Shown one piece after another: positions 34,813 to 44,773 of a stretch of DNA of 64,000 bases. Each line of letters starts with the position of its first letter. Position 1 is the first letter of the stretch. Made by a program: the position numbers and the translations under genes. Below the pieces are notes generated by a model, which had not been told where the DNA came from, did no database searches, and saw nothing but the letters and a program-made list of their open reading frames with translations. The stretch is from Phycisphaerales bacterium UBA7800 (GTDB lineage: Bacteria > Planctomycetota > Phycisphaerae > Phycisphaerales > Phycisphaeraceae). Where the stretch lies: contig DLCK01000051.1 in the NCBI GenBank assembly GCA_002480565.1, positions 129,575 through 193,574 on the forward strand, in the 5' to 3' direction.

Positions 34813-36557
34813 GACGATTGAACTCCAAATCTGGAGGGTGTTGAGGAATGTTCTGTAAGCATATAGTTTTGTTTTTGTTGGCAGAGATCACCGATGATCT
34901 GCATCAATTTAAATTGAAGGTGTATTCCGCTGGTGTGTCGACATGCGTTTAAAGGACAGGTTTTGCCGCAGATGGCAGAAGAGTCGAACTTCGGTCGTGA
35001 TAAACACGTGGCGGTGATGTTTTGGTCTTGGAGAATATCACTGATCTGTTCATCAGGTACACCGTTACAAGCATGTTCATCCATAAGTAGGATGTGACGT
35101 TGATCACTTTGAGCGGCTTTGAGATTCTGCAGGTGTGAAAGTAATTGCTTAACGGAGTTAACCGTGGTGGGCATGCAGCCAGCTTGAATCATTTGACGGG
35201 ACATTGCAGATGTCTCGATTTGGTTTTTGCTCCAGATCAGTACGTCAGTATTTTGTATTTGCTGCCAGATACTCACGCCGTTCTCAACCCGCTTGGATAC
35301 ATGTTTAAGGGGGATACGCAACGTGAAGATACTACCAACACCGATTTTACTTTCGACAAGAATTTCACCATCAAGTTGCTTGGCCATCTGGCTTGCGACA
35401 CATAACCCGATACCCAGGCCTTCATGTTTCCGGGTGTGGTAATCCTCAATCTGGCCAAATGGTTTGAAGATGGATTGCATGTTTTTGGGATCGATACCGA
35501 TTCCTGTATCCTGAACCTTGATCTCCAGGTAATCCGATTCACTGACAACAGGCAAGCACGAGACGTGGACGATGACTTGGCCTTTTTCAGTGAACTTGAT
35601 GGCGTTACTGATCAGGCTTGTGAGAATTTTAGACAGAATTTGAAGATCACCACGAACATATCTTGGGGTTGATCGGTCAATCAAGTCATAAAGTAACAGT
35701 CCCGTACCCATGGCTTGCGGTATCATCCGTTCGATGACAGATTCGATACATTCATATAGATCAAAATCTGTTTCATGGATAGACAATTTGGAGTGGTTGA
35801 TCGAACGGTAATCCAAAAGGCGGTCTACTAATTCAGCGAGTTTGGAGGCGCTTTGATGAATGAGTCGGATTTCTTCACTTTGCTCATCATCCAGTGACGA
35901 CTCTGCCATCAGTTCAGCCATGCCAACGATTCCGTTTAGTGGCGTTCGCATTTCGTGACTGACCAAAGCTAGGATGCGTTCGTGCAAATGGCTTGCTTCG
36001 TCATCATGTTCACTGATTTCAATCAGTTGCTCGCCAAGCATGGCAAGTCCAAGCCGCGCGTCATCGCGTTCAAGCATCAGGTTTTGCTGTTGGGTATTGA
36101 TTTGTCGATTGGCTTTTTGGGTCTGACATAATTCAAGCCATAAGTCGAATATCTGTGAAAGAAATTCCGTTTCACTATCACTTTTAACGACCGTGATATT
36201 TGCTTGCTGTAAATGATCGGTTGTCCGATTGTGACTGTTAAAATATAAGGCCGGCACCCATTGACTTAATTGGATCCAAGCATCATCTGCCAGGTTGTGT
36301 ACGATCAGGGCATCGACCTGACTGGTGATCTGGTCAAGTAATTCAATGGTTGGGGATTCAAGATGCCAGACGGGGAGGCTATGCTCTTGTGTGTCGATAT
36401 GAAGTATCTTCTGCATGACACCAGCAGGCATCTGTTCTGGTCGTTCCATTCCCACTGCGTCATTTAAATGCATTGAATGGTCATTGTCCAACTCGGTTGA
36501 CCCAAGCCAGAGTATGTTGAGTTGTTGCGTTGACCTGGTATTCATAGACATATCCAA
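34809..36557 (-). CDS. Soluble hybrid-like histidine kinase with a degenerate receiver tail
   Basis: 582 residues with no membrane segments. Residues 1-150 are an unrecognised N-terminal domain that resembles a receiver-like fold without its acidic residues. The phosphoacceptor His is in ALVSHEMRTPLNGIVGMAEL near 210; ATPase boxes include SNAIKFTEKG, VQDTGIGIDPKN and HEGLGIGLCV. The C-terminal 130 residues look like a receiver (ILLMDEHACNG), but its first acidic pair is replaced (VLIWSKNQ), so it is probably not phosphorylated. It starts the minus-strand run that ends with cheB. Confidence 0.85.
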   Translation of the reverse strand: MDMSMNTRSTQQLNILWLGSTELDNDHSMHLNDAVGMERPEQMPAGVMQKILHIDTQEHSLPVWHLESPTIELLDQITSQVDALIVHNLADDAWIQLSQWVPALYFNSHNRTTDHLQQANITVVKSDSETEFLSQIFDLWLELCQTQKANRQINTQQQNLMLERDDARLGLAMLGEQLIEISEHDDEASHLHERILALVSHEMRTPLNGIVGMAELMAESSLDDEQSEEIRLIHQSASKLAELVDRLLDYRSINHSKLSIHETDFDLYECIESVIERMIPQAMGTGLLLYDLIDRSTPRYVRGDLQILSKILTSLISNAIKFTEKGQVIVHVSCLPVVSESDYLEIKVQDTGIGIDPKNMQSIFKPFGQIEDYHTRKHEGLGIGLCVASQMAKQLDGEILVESKIGVGSIFTLRIPLKHVSKRVENGVSIWQQIQNTDVLIWSKNQIETSAMSRQMIQAGCMPTTVNSVKQLLSHLQNLKAAQSDQRHILLMDEHACNGVPDEQISDILQDQNITATCLSRPKFDSSAICGKTCPLNACRHTSGIHLQFKLMQIIGDLCQQKQNYMLTEHSSTPSRFGVQSS

Positions 36558-36866
36558 CCGGAATAATATGCAAAGCTCAAATGACGGGAACTGTCAATCT
36601 TCGACAAACCCAATGAGGTTTTCGGCAATCAGCAGGGAATACTTGATAATGTCATGGGGATATATCGAGATTAACGCAAAGTTATCAGGACAAAGATACT
36701 TAAAAGGGTAGCTTCGGTGTATACGATGAACGTTTTACGGCCGAATAACTAGCCATAATAAACATTGATCTACTTTATCGACTTATTCGTTAAGGCTGAT
36801 GCATCACTGATCCGATACGTAATTCCATGTGGACTACTCTGGTTTCTTACAATGCCGAGGGATGAT
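36558..36866. promoter_or_regulatory. Divergent control region of the chemosensory locus
   Basis: 309 bases between the minus-strand kinase start and the cheA start. It is A/T-rich. No clear sigma-70 or sigma-28 pair, palindrome or repeat array stands out. It must carry promoters for both arms of the locus. Confidence 0.4.
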
Positions 36867-39635
36867 ATGGGTTCAAAATCAATAAGTGACTTAATCAACC
36901 AGTTGGCTGAGTCTGTTATTCTGACTGATGTCAACGACCCCGCTGCAATGGCACAATTGCACGGCATTTTTGAGCAGTTAAATCAGCAGCTCGAAGAACA
37001 GCAAGATTCAGTTATTCCTCAGCAGGTGTTCCCCCGTTGTATCGAATTGCTTGAATCACTGATACTCAATGAATTTGATGACCCTCAGACAGTCCTTGAC
37101 GACTTGGGGCAAGCCGTGGGTGTCTTTCAGGAACTTCAAAATGGTGAACAAGCACTTGAAGATGTGACTTTCCCAAAATCCATTGGCTTTGTCGCCCCAG
37201 AGAGTGATCAAACATCCTCAACTCCTGTGGACTCATTATCGATTGATCTGCCTGCAAATGTAGACGAGGGTATTCTCATTGAATTTCTATCCCGTCAACC
37301 AGGCGAGTTGGAAAAACTTGAGCAACAGGTCATGGAGTTGGAAAAGGATAATGCCAGCAATGCTCTGGGTGAGATCACACGGATGATTCATACACTCAAA
37401 GGTGAGACAGGCTTGCTGGGACTGACTCAAATATGTGATTTGTGTCACGCAATGGAAGACGCCATTGCATCTCGCCCAATCAGTGAACTCATTGAACCGA
37501 TGTTGACCATCAAGGATTGGCTTGAGCGTATTTTCGGAGCTTATGCCGGGAAAAATGAAGCGCCTGAGCCTGTTGCCGAGATGTTGGCCTTGCTGGGAGT
37601 TACTGTAAAGACGGATGCACAGGCCGATGCAGACAATGCACAAGCTAATGAGGATGCGGAGCAGACTTTCTTTGCAGACCCGACGCTGGTTGCTGAATTT
37701 ATCACCGAAGCACGCGAGCATCTGGATGCCGCCGAAGTTGAACTGCTAAGCGTTGAAGATGATCCGAACAATGAAGATACATTAAACGCCATTTTTCGAA
37801 GCTTTCACACCATTAAGGGGGTGGCCGGATTCATCGGGCTGCCTGACATTCAAGCGCTGGCACACATCTCTGAAACGGTGTTGGATCGCGCTCGGAAGCA
37901 TACACTTGAACTGTCAGGTGAGTCGTTGGACATTGCATTTGAAGCAGTCGACAGCATGAAGCGGCTGATTGATCGACTCCAAGTCGCATTGGAAGCTGGC
38001 AAGATACCTGATACCGACCCGGATTTACATATCATTCTTGATAAATTGCATGTGTTGGCAGATCCATCTGCCAAGCCCAAGGTTGTTGAGCCTGAAGTTG
38101 AACCAGAGCTTGCAACGGAAGATGCCCAACCCGATTCGGAATTGCCCGAAGAGGAAGATCACCGCAATGCCAAAGTCGGAGAGATTCTCGAACACGAAGC
38201 CAATATCGCACCGGATACGATCAACAAGGCTGTAGCGATCCAGGACAATCTGCGAAAAGCGGTTCCCAAAATCGGGGAAGTGTTGACCAAGATGTGTGGT
38301 GTACCTGAAGAACAGGTCAACAAAGCATTGGATAAGCAGCAACAAGCCAAGTCCAAAGCGGCAGAAAACTCAGGACAGTCCAAGTCCGTCCAGGTGGCCG
38401 AAACCGTCAAGGTTGATGCGCCCAGGCTTGATCGATTGGTCGATGCCATCGGCGAACTGGTCATTGCTCAAGCCATGCTCAGTCAATCCGCTATCCAGAA
38501 TGTTTCCGGCGATGTCGCACTGATGGCGCGCAATCTGAGTCACTTGGACAAGATTACCCGCGAACTTCAGGAAATGGCCACATCACTGCGTATGATTCCT
38601 GTTCGATCAACCTTCCAGAAAATGGCAAGGCTTGCCCGTGATGTAGCACGCAAACTCGGTAAGCAGGTCAACTTTGTCATGGAAGGTGAAGACACCGAAT
38701 TGGATAAGACCGTCGTGGATCGTATCGGTGATCCACTGGTCCACATGGTGCGTAATGCACTGGATCACGGGCTTGAAGCTGACAGCGAACAACGCACTGC
38801 AAACGGCAAGTCTGCAACCGGAACTGTCTGCCTGCGTGCCTATCACAAGGGTGGGGGCATCTGCATTGAAATTCAGGATGACGGGCACGGTCTGGATGAG
38901 CAGGTCCTACTGCAAAAAGCCATAGAACGTGGTGTTGTCAGTGAAAGTGATCAGCTTAGCCAACAGGAAATTTTTCATCTCATCTTTGCCCCCGGATTCT
39001 CAACCGCAAAGCAGGTTACCGATGTCTCAGGACGCGGGGTTGGTATGGATGTGGTCAAACGTAACATCGAAGCATTGCGTGGCAAAATCGAAATTCAAAG
39101 TGAAAAAGGCAAAGGCAGTACCTTTACCATCCGCCTGCCACTAACACTGGCCATCATTGACGGTATGGTTGTACGCTTGTCCACCGAGCGATATATCATC
39201 CCAACACTATCCATTGTCCGAATGTTGCAGCCTGGTGAAGTCAATATCAAAAGTATCATGCAGAACGGCCAGGCGTTATTGGTTGATGATGAACTTCTCC
39301 CATTGGTGCGACTGGATCGACTTTTTGAAGTCGAAGGCGCTCAACAGGATCCAACCCAGGCGACCGTGGTGGTGGTGGAATATTCTGAACGCAAGATGGC
39401 AATCCTTATCGATGAATTGATCGGTCAACAGCAGATTGTCATCAAATCTTTGGGGGCAACCATGCGCGGTCTGCCAGGAATAGCCGGTGGTGCGATCATG
39501 TCCGACGGACGTGTAGGTTTGGTCGTTGATATCAGCGGTTTGATGAACCTGTCTCGGAATACTGGTTCAACAATCCCGTCTATGGCTATTACAGGCTCAG
39601 ATTTATCAGACCTTCCCGTTTCCAAAGCTGCATAA
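36867..39635 (+). CDS. cheA: CheA histidine kinase with two HPt domains
   Basis: 922 residues from ATG 36867 (GAGGGA six bases upstream); earlier ATGs add residues that do not fit. Two histidine-phosphotransfer domains: HTLKGETG (H175) and HTIKGVAG (H314). Standard CheA has one. An acidic linker follows, then the dimerisation helix (LDRLVDAIGELVIAQAML), catalytic domain (VDRIGDPLVHMVRNALDHGLE, GRGVGMDVVKRNIE) and a CheW-like domain at about 760-905. There is no recognisable P2 CheY-docking domain. It is divergent from the cheB run and precedes cheY by 97 bases. Confidence 0.93.
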   Translation: MGSKSISDLINQLAESVILTDVNDPAAMAQLHGIFEQLNQQLEEQQDSVIPQQVFPRCIELLESLILNEFDDPQTVLDDLGQAVGVFQELQNGEQALEDVTFPKSIGFVAPESDQTSSTPVDSLSIDLPANVDEGILIEFLSRQPGELEKLEQQVMELEKDNASNALGEITRMIHTLKGETGLLGLTQICDLCHAMEDAIASRPISELIEPMLTIKDWLERIFGAYAGKNEAPEPVAEMLALLGVTVKTDAQADADNAQANEDAEQTFFADPTLVAEFITEAREHLDAAEVELLSVEDDPNNEDTLNAIFRSFHTIKGVAGFIGLPDIQALAHISETVLDRARKHTLELSGESLDIAFEAVDSMKRLIDRLQVALEAGKIPDTDPDLHIILDKLHVLADPSAKPKVVEPEVEPELATEDAQPDSELPEEEDHRNAKVGEILEHEANIAPDTINKAVAIQDNLRKAVPKIGEVLTKMCGVPEEQVNKALDKQQQAKSKAAENSGQSKSVQVAETVKVDAPRLDRLVDAIGELVIAQAMLSQSAIQNVSGDVALMARNLSHLDKITRELQEMATSLRMIPVRSTFQKMARLARDVARKLGKQVNFVMEGEDTELDKTVVDRIGDPLVHMVRNALDHGLEADSEQRTANGKSATGTVCLRAYHKGGGICIEIQDDGHGLDEQVLLQKAIERGVVSESDQLSQQEIFHLIFAPGFSTAKQVTDVSGRGVGMDVVKRNIEALRGKIEIQSEKGKGSTFTIRLPLTLAIIDGMVVRLSTERYIIPTLSIVRMLQPGEVNIKSIMQNGQALLVDDELLPLVRLDRLFEVEGAQQDPTQATVVVVEYSERKMAILIDELIGQQQIVIKSLGATMRGLPGIAGGAIMSDGRVGLVVDISGLMNLSRNTGSTIPSMAITGSDLSDLPVSKAA

Positions 39636-39731
39636 AACAACTTTCACTGTGTGCGTAAAGTGCCATTGTGATTTAGACGATAAAACATACATCCCGTTTA
39701 TAACGGACGGTAAGAAGTAGAGGAGTTAGCG

Positions 39732-40106
39732 ATGAAAATAATGCTTGTGGATGATTCCAAGACCATGCGTAGTATCCAAAAGGGTATTCTGTCACAGATG
39801 GGGCACACCGACCTTGTCGAAGCCTGTGACGGCCAGGACGCATTAAGTAAAGTTTTTGCTGAGAAGCCGGACTTGATTCTTCTGGACTGGAATATGCCGA
39901 ATATGGATGGCTTGTCCTTCCTGCAGGCATACCGTCAGAAGGATAAAGCCACGCCGATCATCATGGTGACAACGGAAGCCGAAAAACATCGCGTCGTCGA
40001 TGCTCTTAAGGCCGGTGTCAACAACTACGTCGTCAAGCCGTTCACGCCTGACGCCCTGAGCAGCAAAATCGCTCAGACCCTCGAAAAATGCGGTAAAGCT
40101 GCCTAA
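39732..40106 (+). CDS. cheY: CheY response regulator
   Basis: 124 residues, typical CheY length. LVDDSKTMRSIQKGIL, phosphoacceptor in LILLDWNMPNMDG, Thr in IIMVTTEAEK, Lys in NYVVKPFTPD. It lies right behind cheA with AGAGGAG upstream, so it should be the main phosphate acceptor. A terminator follows. Confidence 0.94.
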   Translation: MKIMLVDDSKTMRSIQKGILSQMGHTDLVEACDGQDALSKVFAEKPDLILLDWNMPNMDGLSFLQAYRQKDKATPIIMVTTEAEKHRVVDALKAGVNNYVVKPFTPDALSSKIAQTLEKCGKAA

Positions 40107-40130
40107 TCAGGTAGTCAAAACAAAACAATC

Positions 40131-40162
40131 AACCAGGTTCCGATTTGGAGCCTGGTTTTTTC
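40131..40162 (+). terminator. Rho-independent terminator after cheY
   Basis: Stem ACCAGGTTCC / GGAGCCTGGT (10 pairs including one G-U) at 40132-40156 with a 5-base loop and six T. Confidence 0.9.
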
Positions 40163-40286
40163 ATGCGCGCGTAAGAGTTGGAAAATAACGGATTATACTC
40201 TTGGCCTAGCCAACTGCATTGGCATGCACTGAGTCAACTTTCTATACTGTGGGGCTAACCCTGATACTGACGAAGGTGAATCCACA

Positions 40287-42482
40287 GTGCGTATACTCGT
40301 GCCAATAATAGCTTTAATCATCGGTGCTGTATTTGTTTTGGCGATGCTCAAACCGCCAGCAAAGACAATGCCCACCCCATCGACCGCCAATCAAGTTGTG
40401 CAAACCGAGACATCAGAGGATGCTCCAACGGCTGACACAGCTAAGAAGTCCGTCGATTCACTCGTCGATCAGGTCAAAGAGGGTGTCCAAGCCATCACCG
40501 CCAAACCTGTTGTTGACGATGTTGATGTGCCAGAGTTGCCTGTGATGCATGCTGTCTCAGCAACCGAGGCAAAAGTCTCCGTATTGGGATCACTGGATAA
40601 AACGTCCGACGATAAGTTGGAAGTTCAACTCTCCGGCTGGGGGGCGGGGCTCTACAAAATTAAACTCACCAACTATGACAAGGAATTGCATAGCGAAGAA
40701 CATTACATGATCCGCGATGTTGTGGAAGATCCTGATAACGAAGGTCTTTTCTACTTCCCCTTCGCTGCCCGTCAGATCACTGTCAACGGCCAGACCTTCA
40801 AGCTCTCTGATAAGCGTTGGCATCTGGATGCTCAGAAGCCCGGCCGTTACACGCTCGGCCTGGCTGATGAATCAGGCAAGACGCTGGTTCAACTCGTTCG
40901 CCAGTATACCCTCACTGGTTACGAAATCGCCTGTGAGCAAAGCATCGTCAATCACACCGATGTACAGTTGAAAGTCATCTGGAATCAGTACGGCATCTGT
41001 GACATCACGCCCGACAAAGCCTCCTACATGGGCGATCGTCGCGAACTGGCGACGGGCTACTTTGATCCTGACTACGACTCTAAGCGCAAGTACATTTATG
41101 CTAACAAGGGCTTTGTGCAACGCATGAAAGTTGCTGAGAATATTCACACCAACCGTCAGTACAAAGCTCAGGGTAAACCACTCGACGAAGGTATCTACTG
41201 GCCAACCCCCAAGTCGCCTGAAAATGCACAGATGGTCTGGACCGCAGCAGTCAACCGTTATTTCTCCATGGCCATGTATCGCCCGCTGTTGACGCAACCT
41301 ACCGAAGAGGCCAACGGCAAAGCCCAAGCAATCCTCGGCCCCGATGGCTTGTTTGCTAATGTGCAACCCATGCTCATCGGCACCCCCAACACCGACCGCA
41401 ACGCGCTCGACTACAGCGTGGTGATGCTCAATATGACATCCAAGCCCATTGCAGTGGCGCCCGGCAAGTCCGCAAGTCTGGATTTGAATATCTATGCAGG
41501 CCCGCGACTCAAAGATGCACTGCATCAACAACCCTACGCCAGCCTGTCTCTCTACGAGACCATCCGATATGAACTGGGCTGCACATGGTTCACCTTCCAG
41601 TCATTGGCACATGGACTGCTCAACTTCCTGCGATTCCTCCATGGCATCATCTGGGACTGGGGCATCTCCATCATCATCTTGGTTCTATGTGTTCGCTTGC
41701 TGCTGCACCCGATCACCAAGAAGTCGCAAATCCAGATGACCAAGATGGGCAAGCAGATGCAGTCCATTCAACCTGAGATTAAAAAGCTCAAGGAAAAGTA
41801 TGCTAACGATCAGCAAAAATTCCAACAGGAACAGATGAAGCTTTTCCGCGAAAAAAATATCAACCCAGCCAACATGCTCGGTTGCGCACCCATGTTCCTG
41901 CAAACGCCGATTTGGATCGCGCTGTATGCGATGCTCTATTACGCCATTGAACTCCGCCACGAGTCAGCGTTCTATGGCATCTTCCAGGCAGTCTCCGGTG
42001 GTAACTGGGCATTCCTGGCGGACCTTTCGGCGCCGGATAACTTCATCAAGTTCAGCGGGACAGGATTCTCAATTCCACTGTTCGTTATCAACTTCCATAT
42101 GACCGGCATCAATGTCCTGCCAATCCTTATGGGGGTGATGTTCTTCCTTCAACAGAAATTCACCATGCCCCCAGCAGCCAATGAACAGGCCGCCCAACAG
42201 CAGAAAATGATGAAGTTCATGACACTGCTTTTCCCGTTCTTCCTGTATTCGGCACCAAGTGGTCTGACGCTCTACATCCTCAGCTCTACCACCGCAGGCA
42301 TGATCGACAGCTACTTTGTACGCAAACACATCAAGCAGCAGGAAGAGTCCGGCGAACTCTTTAAAGCCAAGCCCCGCAAAGAAGGTGGCTTCATGGATCG
42401 CATGCAAAAAACCATGGCTGCAAAAATGGAAGAAGCCCAACGCATGCAACAAGCCAAGCAGAACAACAAAAAACGCAAGTAA
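40287..42482 (+). CDS. yidC: Membrane protein insertase YidC
   Basis: 731 residues from GTG 40287 (AAGGTGA upstream). TM1 at 3-22, a low-complexity acidic stretch to about 90, the large periplasmic domain to about 440, then the conserved insertase core: WDWGISIIILVLCVRLLLHP, the charged cytosolic hairpin (MGKQMQSIQPEIKKLKEKY), MLGCAPMFLQTPIWIALYAM, and further TM segments ending in YSAPSGLTLYILSS. The Lys/Gln-rich tail may touch ribosomes. It is longer than E. coli YidC (548), mostly through the periplasmic domain. It is about 20 kb from rpmH, so the usual rpmH-rnpA-yidC block is broken here. Confidence 0.95.
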   Translation: MRILVPIIALIIGAVFVLAMLKPPAKTMPTPSTANQVVQTETSEDAPTADTAKKSVDSLVDQVKEGVQAITAKPVVDDVDVPELPVMHAVSATEAKVSVLGSLDKTSDDKLEVQLSGWGAGLYKIKLTNYDKELHSEEHYMIRDVVEDPDNEGLFYFPFAARQITVNGQTFKLSDKRWHLDAQKPGRYTLGLADESGKTLVQLVRQYTLTGYEIACEQSIVNHTDVQLKVIWNQYGICDITPDKASYMGDRRELATGYFDPDYDSKRKYIYANKGFVQRMKVAENIHTNRQYKAQGKPLDEGIYWPTPKSPENAQMVWTAAVNRYFSMAMYRPLLTQPTEEANGKAQAILGPDGLFANVQPMLIGTPNTDRNALDYSVVMLNMTSKPIAVAPGKSASLDLNIYAGPRLKDALHQQPYASLSLYETIRYELGCTWFTFQSLAHGLLNFLRFLHGIIWDWGISIIILVLCVRLLLHPITKKSQIQMTKMGKQMQSIQPEIKKLKEKYANDQQKFQQEQMKLFREKNINPANMLGCAPMFLQTPIWIALYAMLYYAIELRHESAFYGIFQAVSGGNWAFLADLSAPDNFIKFSGTGFSIPLFVINFHMTGINVLPILMGVMFFLQQKFTMPPAANEQAAQQQKMMKFMTLLFPFFLYSAPSGLTLYILSSTTAGMIDSYFVRKHIKQQEESGELFKAKPRKEGGFMDRMQKTMAAKMEEAQRMQQAKQNNKKRK

Positions 42483-42530
42483 CTAAACTCGCGTTATGAA
42501 CGATAAACAGCATCCATATGCACACTAAAG

Positions 42531-42552
42531 CCCGGGGGTTTTAAACCCCGGG
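42531..42552. repeat. GC-rich palindromic hairpin
   Basis: CCCGGGG with CCCCGGG (7 pairs) around a short T/A-rich centre. It lies between yidC and the deaminase-like gene, about 35 bases before the latter's start. No T tract follows, so it is not a standard terminator. Confidence 0.5.
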
Positions 42553-42585
42553 TACAACCCATCGAGCAAAGCGAGGGCGCATCCT

Positions 42586-43917
42586 ATGCTCGAAAAACTC
42601 AAAGAATCTGAATTACACGTCCACATGGGCGGCTGTCTCACAGCCCAGGACCTTGCAGATGTAGCTGCGGACTTCTATCGCGATATCGATTGGCAACCTT
42701 ACTGCGAGAACTATCTGAAAACCTTTGGTCAAGTGGCCGACCCAATCGCATGGTTTGATGCTGCGATCCTACACCATGATCTTGAACCTTTGAAAAAAGG
42801 CTTTGTGGTCACTCAAAAAGATGCAGGCGACTTCGCCCGGTTTCAAGCTCGATTTAATTTGTTGATCTATGTCGCCCGTGCATTGCGGGATCGCATGGGC
42901 AATCAAAAACCGTTTTTGGATCGCATCTTTGCCCGACATCGCAGCCAAGGCTTACGTTACGTCGAATACCGTGCGATGTCTGGTGTTGCGGATACCTACG
43001 AAAAATTCATCGCTTTTCATGGAGAGTATGCGATGGCTTGCTTGCAAGCCAGTGATCCGCAGATGACCATCCGATACATCGCATCATTGCCACGTGACAA
43101 CGCACTTCAAACGTATCAGTGGCTTAGGCGGATGCTCGATGAATTGCCACATTTGCGTGAAGTGGTCGTTGGCATTGACTTCTGTTTTTGGGAAGAAGGT
43201 TTGCCCCCCGGAAGTTTAAACGCGTTTTTTGAGAAGCTTCATTTGGATAATGCTTCCAATCCCGATCAAGCATTGGAAGTGGTGTATCACGTAGGCGAAA
43301 GTTTTTTCGACAAGTCAATAGAAAGCGCCATCCGTTGGTGTCATGAGGCTGCCATGCTGGGCGCCAAACGTCTTGGTCATGCCATTGCACTGGGGATGGA
43401 TCCAGCCCACGCCGTTGCCCGTCGCGTTGATGCTCATGTGTCCGAGCCGGTGAGTGAACGCTTGGATCAAATTGCTTATGACCTTGAGCATGCTGTTTCG
43501 CTGCGCGAGTTTGGGGTGAGTGTCGATGCATCCCAACTGCTTGATGAGCGTGACTTGCTGCAAACCGTGCCATCCACCGAGAAGGTTTCACGGAAGTATG
43601 ATGACACACGTCTTGAGCAGGCACGTTTGCGTCAGCAATATGTATTGGATCAACTGACGAAACTTGGCACGGTGATTGAAACCTGCCCGACTTCGAATTT
43701 GCGGATAGGGGATGTGCCGACTGCGGCTGATTTGCCGGTGCATCGCTTTTTGGCAAGTAATGTGAATTTTGTCATCGCTGCCGATGATCCGGGTATTTTT
43801 GATGTCACGCTGGCAGATGAAGTGGATTGGGTTGCACAACACAGTCATCTGTCCGAAGCTCAGTTGGCAGGGCGCCTTGGCGATCCCATGCGATTTGCAT
43901 TGCGTCCTGTGGAATAG
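42586..43917 (+). CDS. Adenosine deaminase-like amidohydrolase
   Basis: 443 residues, about 100 longer than classic adenosine deaminase. All metal and catalytic landmarks are visible: H11 and H13 (ELHVHMGG), VYHVGES with H235 near the catalytic Glu, RLGHAIAL with H265, ETCPTSNLRIG, and the Asp pair in IAADDPGIF near 400. The family deaminates adenosine or related purines with zinc. The extra length lies mainly between the HxH motif and H235, so the substrate may differ. GAGGG precedes the ATG. Confidence 0.82.
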   Translation: MLEKLKESELHVHMGGCLTAQDLADVAADFYRDIDWQPYCENYLKTFGQVADPIAWFDAAILHHDLEPLKKGFVVTQKDAGDFARFQARFNLLIYVARALRDRMGNQKPFLDRIFARHRSQGLRYVEYRAMSGVADTYEKFIAFHGEYAMACLQASDPQMTIRYIASLPRDNALQTYQWLRRMLDELPHLREVVVGIDFCFWEEGLPPGSLNAFFEKLHLDNASNPDQALEVVYHVGESFFDKSIESAIRWCHEAAMLGAKRLGHAIALGMDPAHAVARRVDAHVSEPVSERLDQIAYDLEHAVSLREFGVSVDASQLLDERDLLQTVPSTEKVSRKYDDTRLEQARLRQQYVLDQLTKLGTVIETCPTSNLRIGDVPTAADLPVHRFLASNVNFVIAADDPGIFDVTLADEVDWVAQHSHLSEAQLAGRLGDPMRFALRPVE

Positions 43918-43971
43918 TTTTCGGCATTTGCGGGTACAATGGGGTGTCCCATTTCCCATGCGAGAACACAC

Positions 43972-44712
43972 ATGAAACACCGTCCGTCCCGTCTGTTCTT
44001 TGTCGTTGTTTTGACTGTTGGCTTTTTGACTTCCCTTACACATGCTCAGACCGACGCGACGCATGCTGCCTTCGACAAGCTGCTTAAGCAATATGTCCGC
44101 AATGGCTTGGTGACGTACGTGCCACTGCGTGATGAAGCGCTCCCACAACTCAACAGTTATCTTGACCAGATAGCTAAGCTTGACATCGCGGCGCTATCCA
44201 AAAACGATCAGCTTGCAGCGTATATCAACATCTACAATGCAACCATGCTCAAAGCGGTTTGTGATCGCTACATGCCTGGTTATTCACCATCAAATGATAA
44301 TTTCAAAGTGTTCAGTGAAAAGTTGGTTCGCCTCAAGACAGGGACAATTTCACTTAACGATCTGGAAAATACAGTCATCCGCCCGACGTTCAAAGACCCT
44401 CGCATTCATGTGGCTCTAGTCTGTGGCGCCGTCTCCTGCCCACCGTTGATTGATACGGCATACACCGGTAAAACGCTGGACATGGTCCTTGATGCCAAGT
44501 TCAAGGATTGGTTGGTTAATGATCCGACGCGGAACAAGATCAATCAGGATCGTCGGACAATTTACTTGTCCAAAATTTTCGACTGGTACGCAGATGACTT
44601 CGGTGGCAAGGATAATATTCTCAAATTTGTCGACCAACATCACCCCGCCAAACTCAAAAGTTACGCAGTGAAATATCTGGATTACGACTGGTCGCTAAAT
44701 ATCCGCAAATAA
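43972..44712 (+). CDS. Secreted DUF547 protein
   Basis: 246 residues from ATG 43972, giving a signal peptide that ends after LTHAQ. DUF547 marks: KNDQLAAYINIYNATMLKAV, LENTVIRPTFKDPRIHVALVCGAVSCPPL. The fold resembles a papain-like or transglutaminase-like domain; its role is unknown. It is probably cotranscribed with the esterase gene 61 bases downstream. Confidence 0.85.
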   Translation: MKHRPSRLFFVVVLTVGFLTSLTHAQTDATHAAFDKLLKQYVRNGLVTYVPLRDEALPQLNSYLDQIAKLDIAALSKNDQLAAYINIYNATMLKAVCDRYMPGYSPSNDNFKVFSEKLVRLKTGTISLNDLENTVIRPTFKDPRIHVALVCGAVSCPPLIDTAYTGKTLDMVLDAKFKDWLVNDPTRNKINQDRRTIYLSKIFDWYADDFGGKDNILKFVDQHHPAKLKSYAVKYLDYDWSLNIRK

Positions 44713-44773
44713 CAATAGCACTGGCAATAACTGTCGGCTTTCATGCGTTACCTTCATATTAACGGAGGTAATC

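Noticed and set aside
34809..36557. Calling the kinase a full hybrid with an active receiver
   Set aside because: The C-terminal domain keeps a central Asp-like motif but lacks the first acidic pair, so phosphorylation is doubtful.
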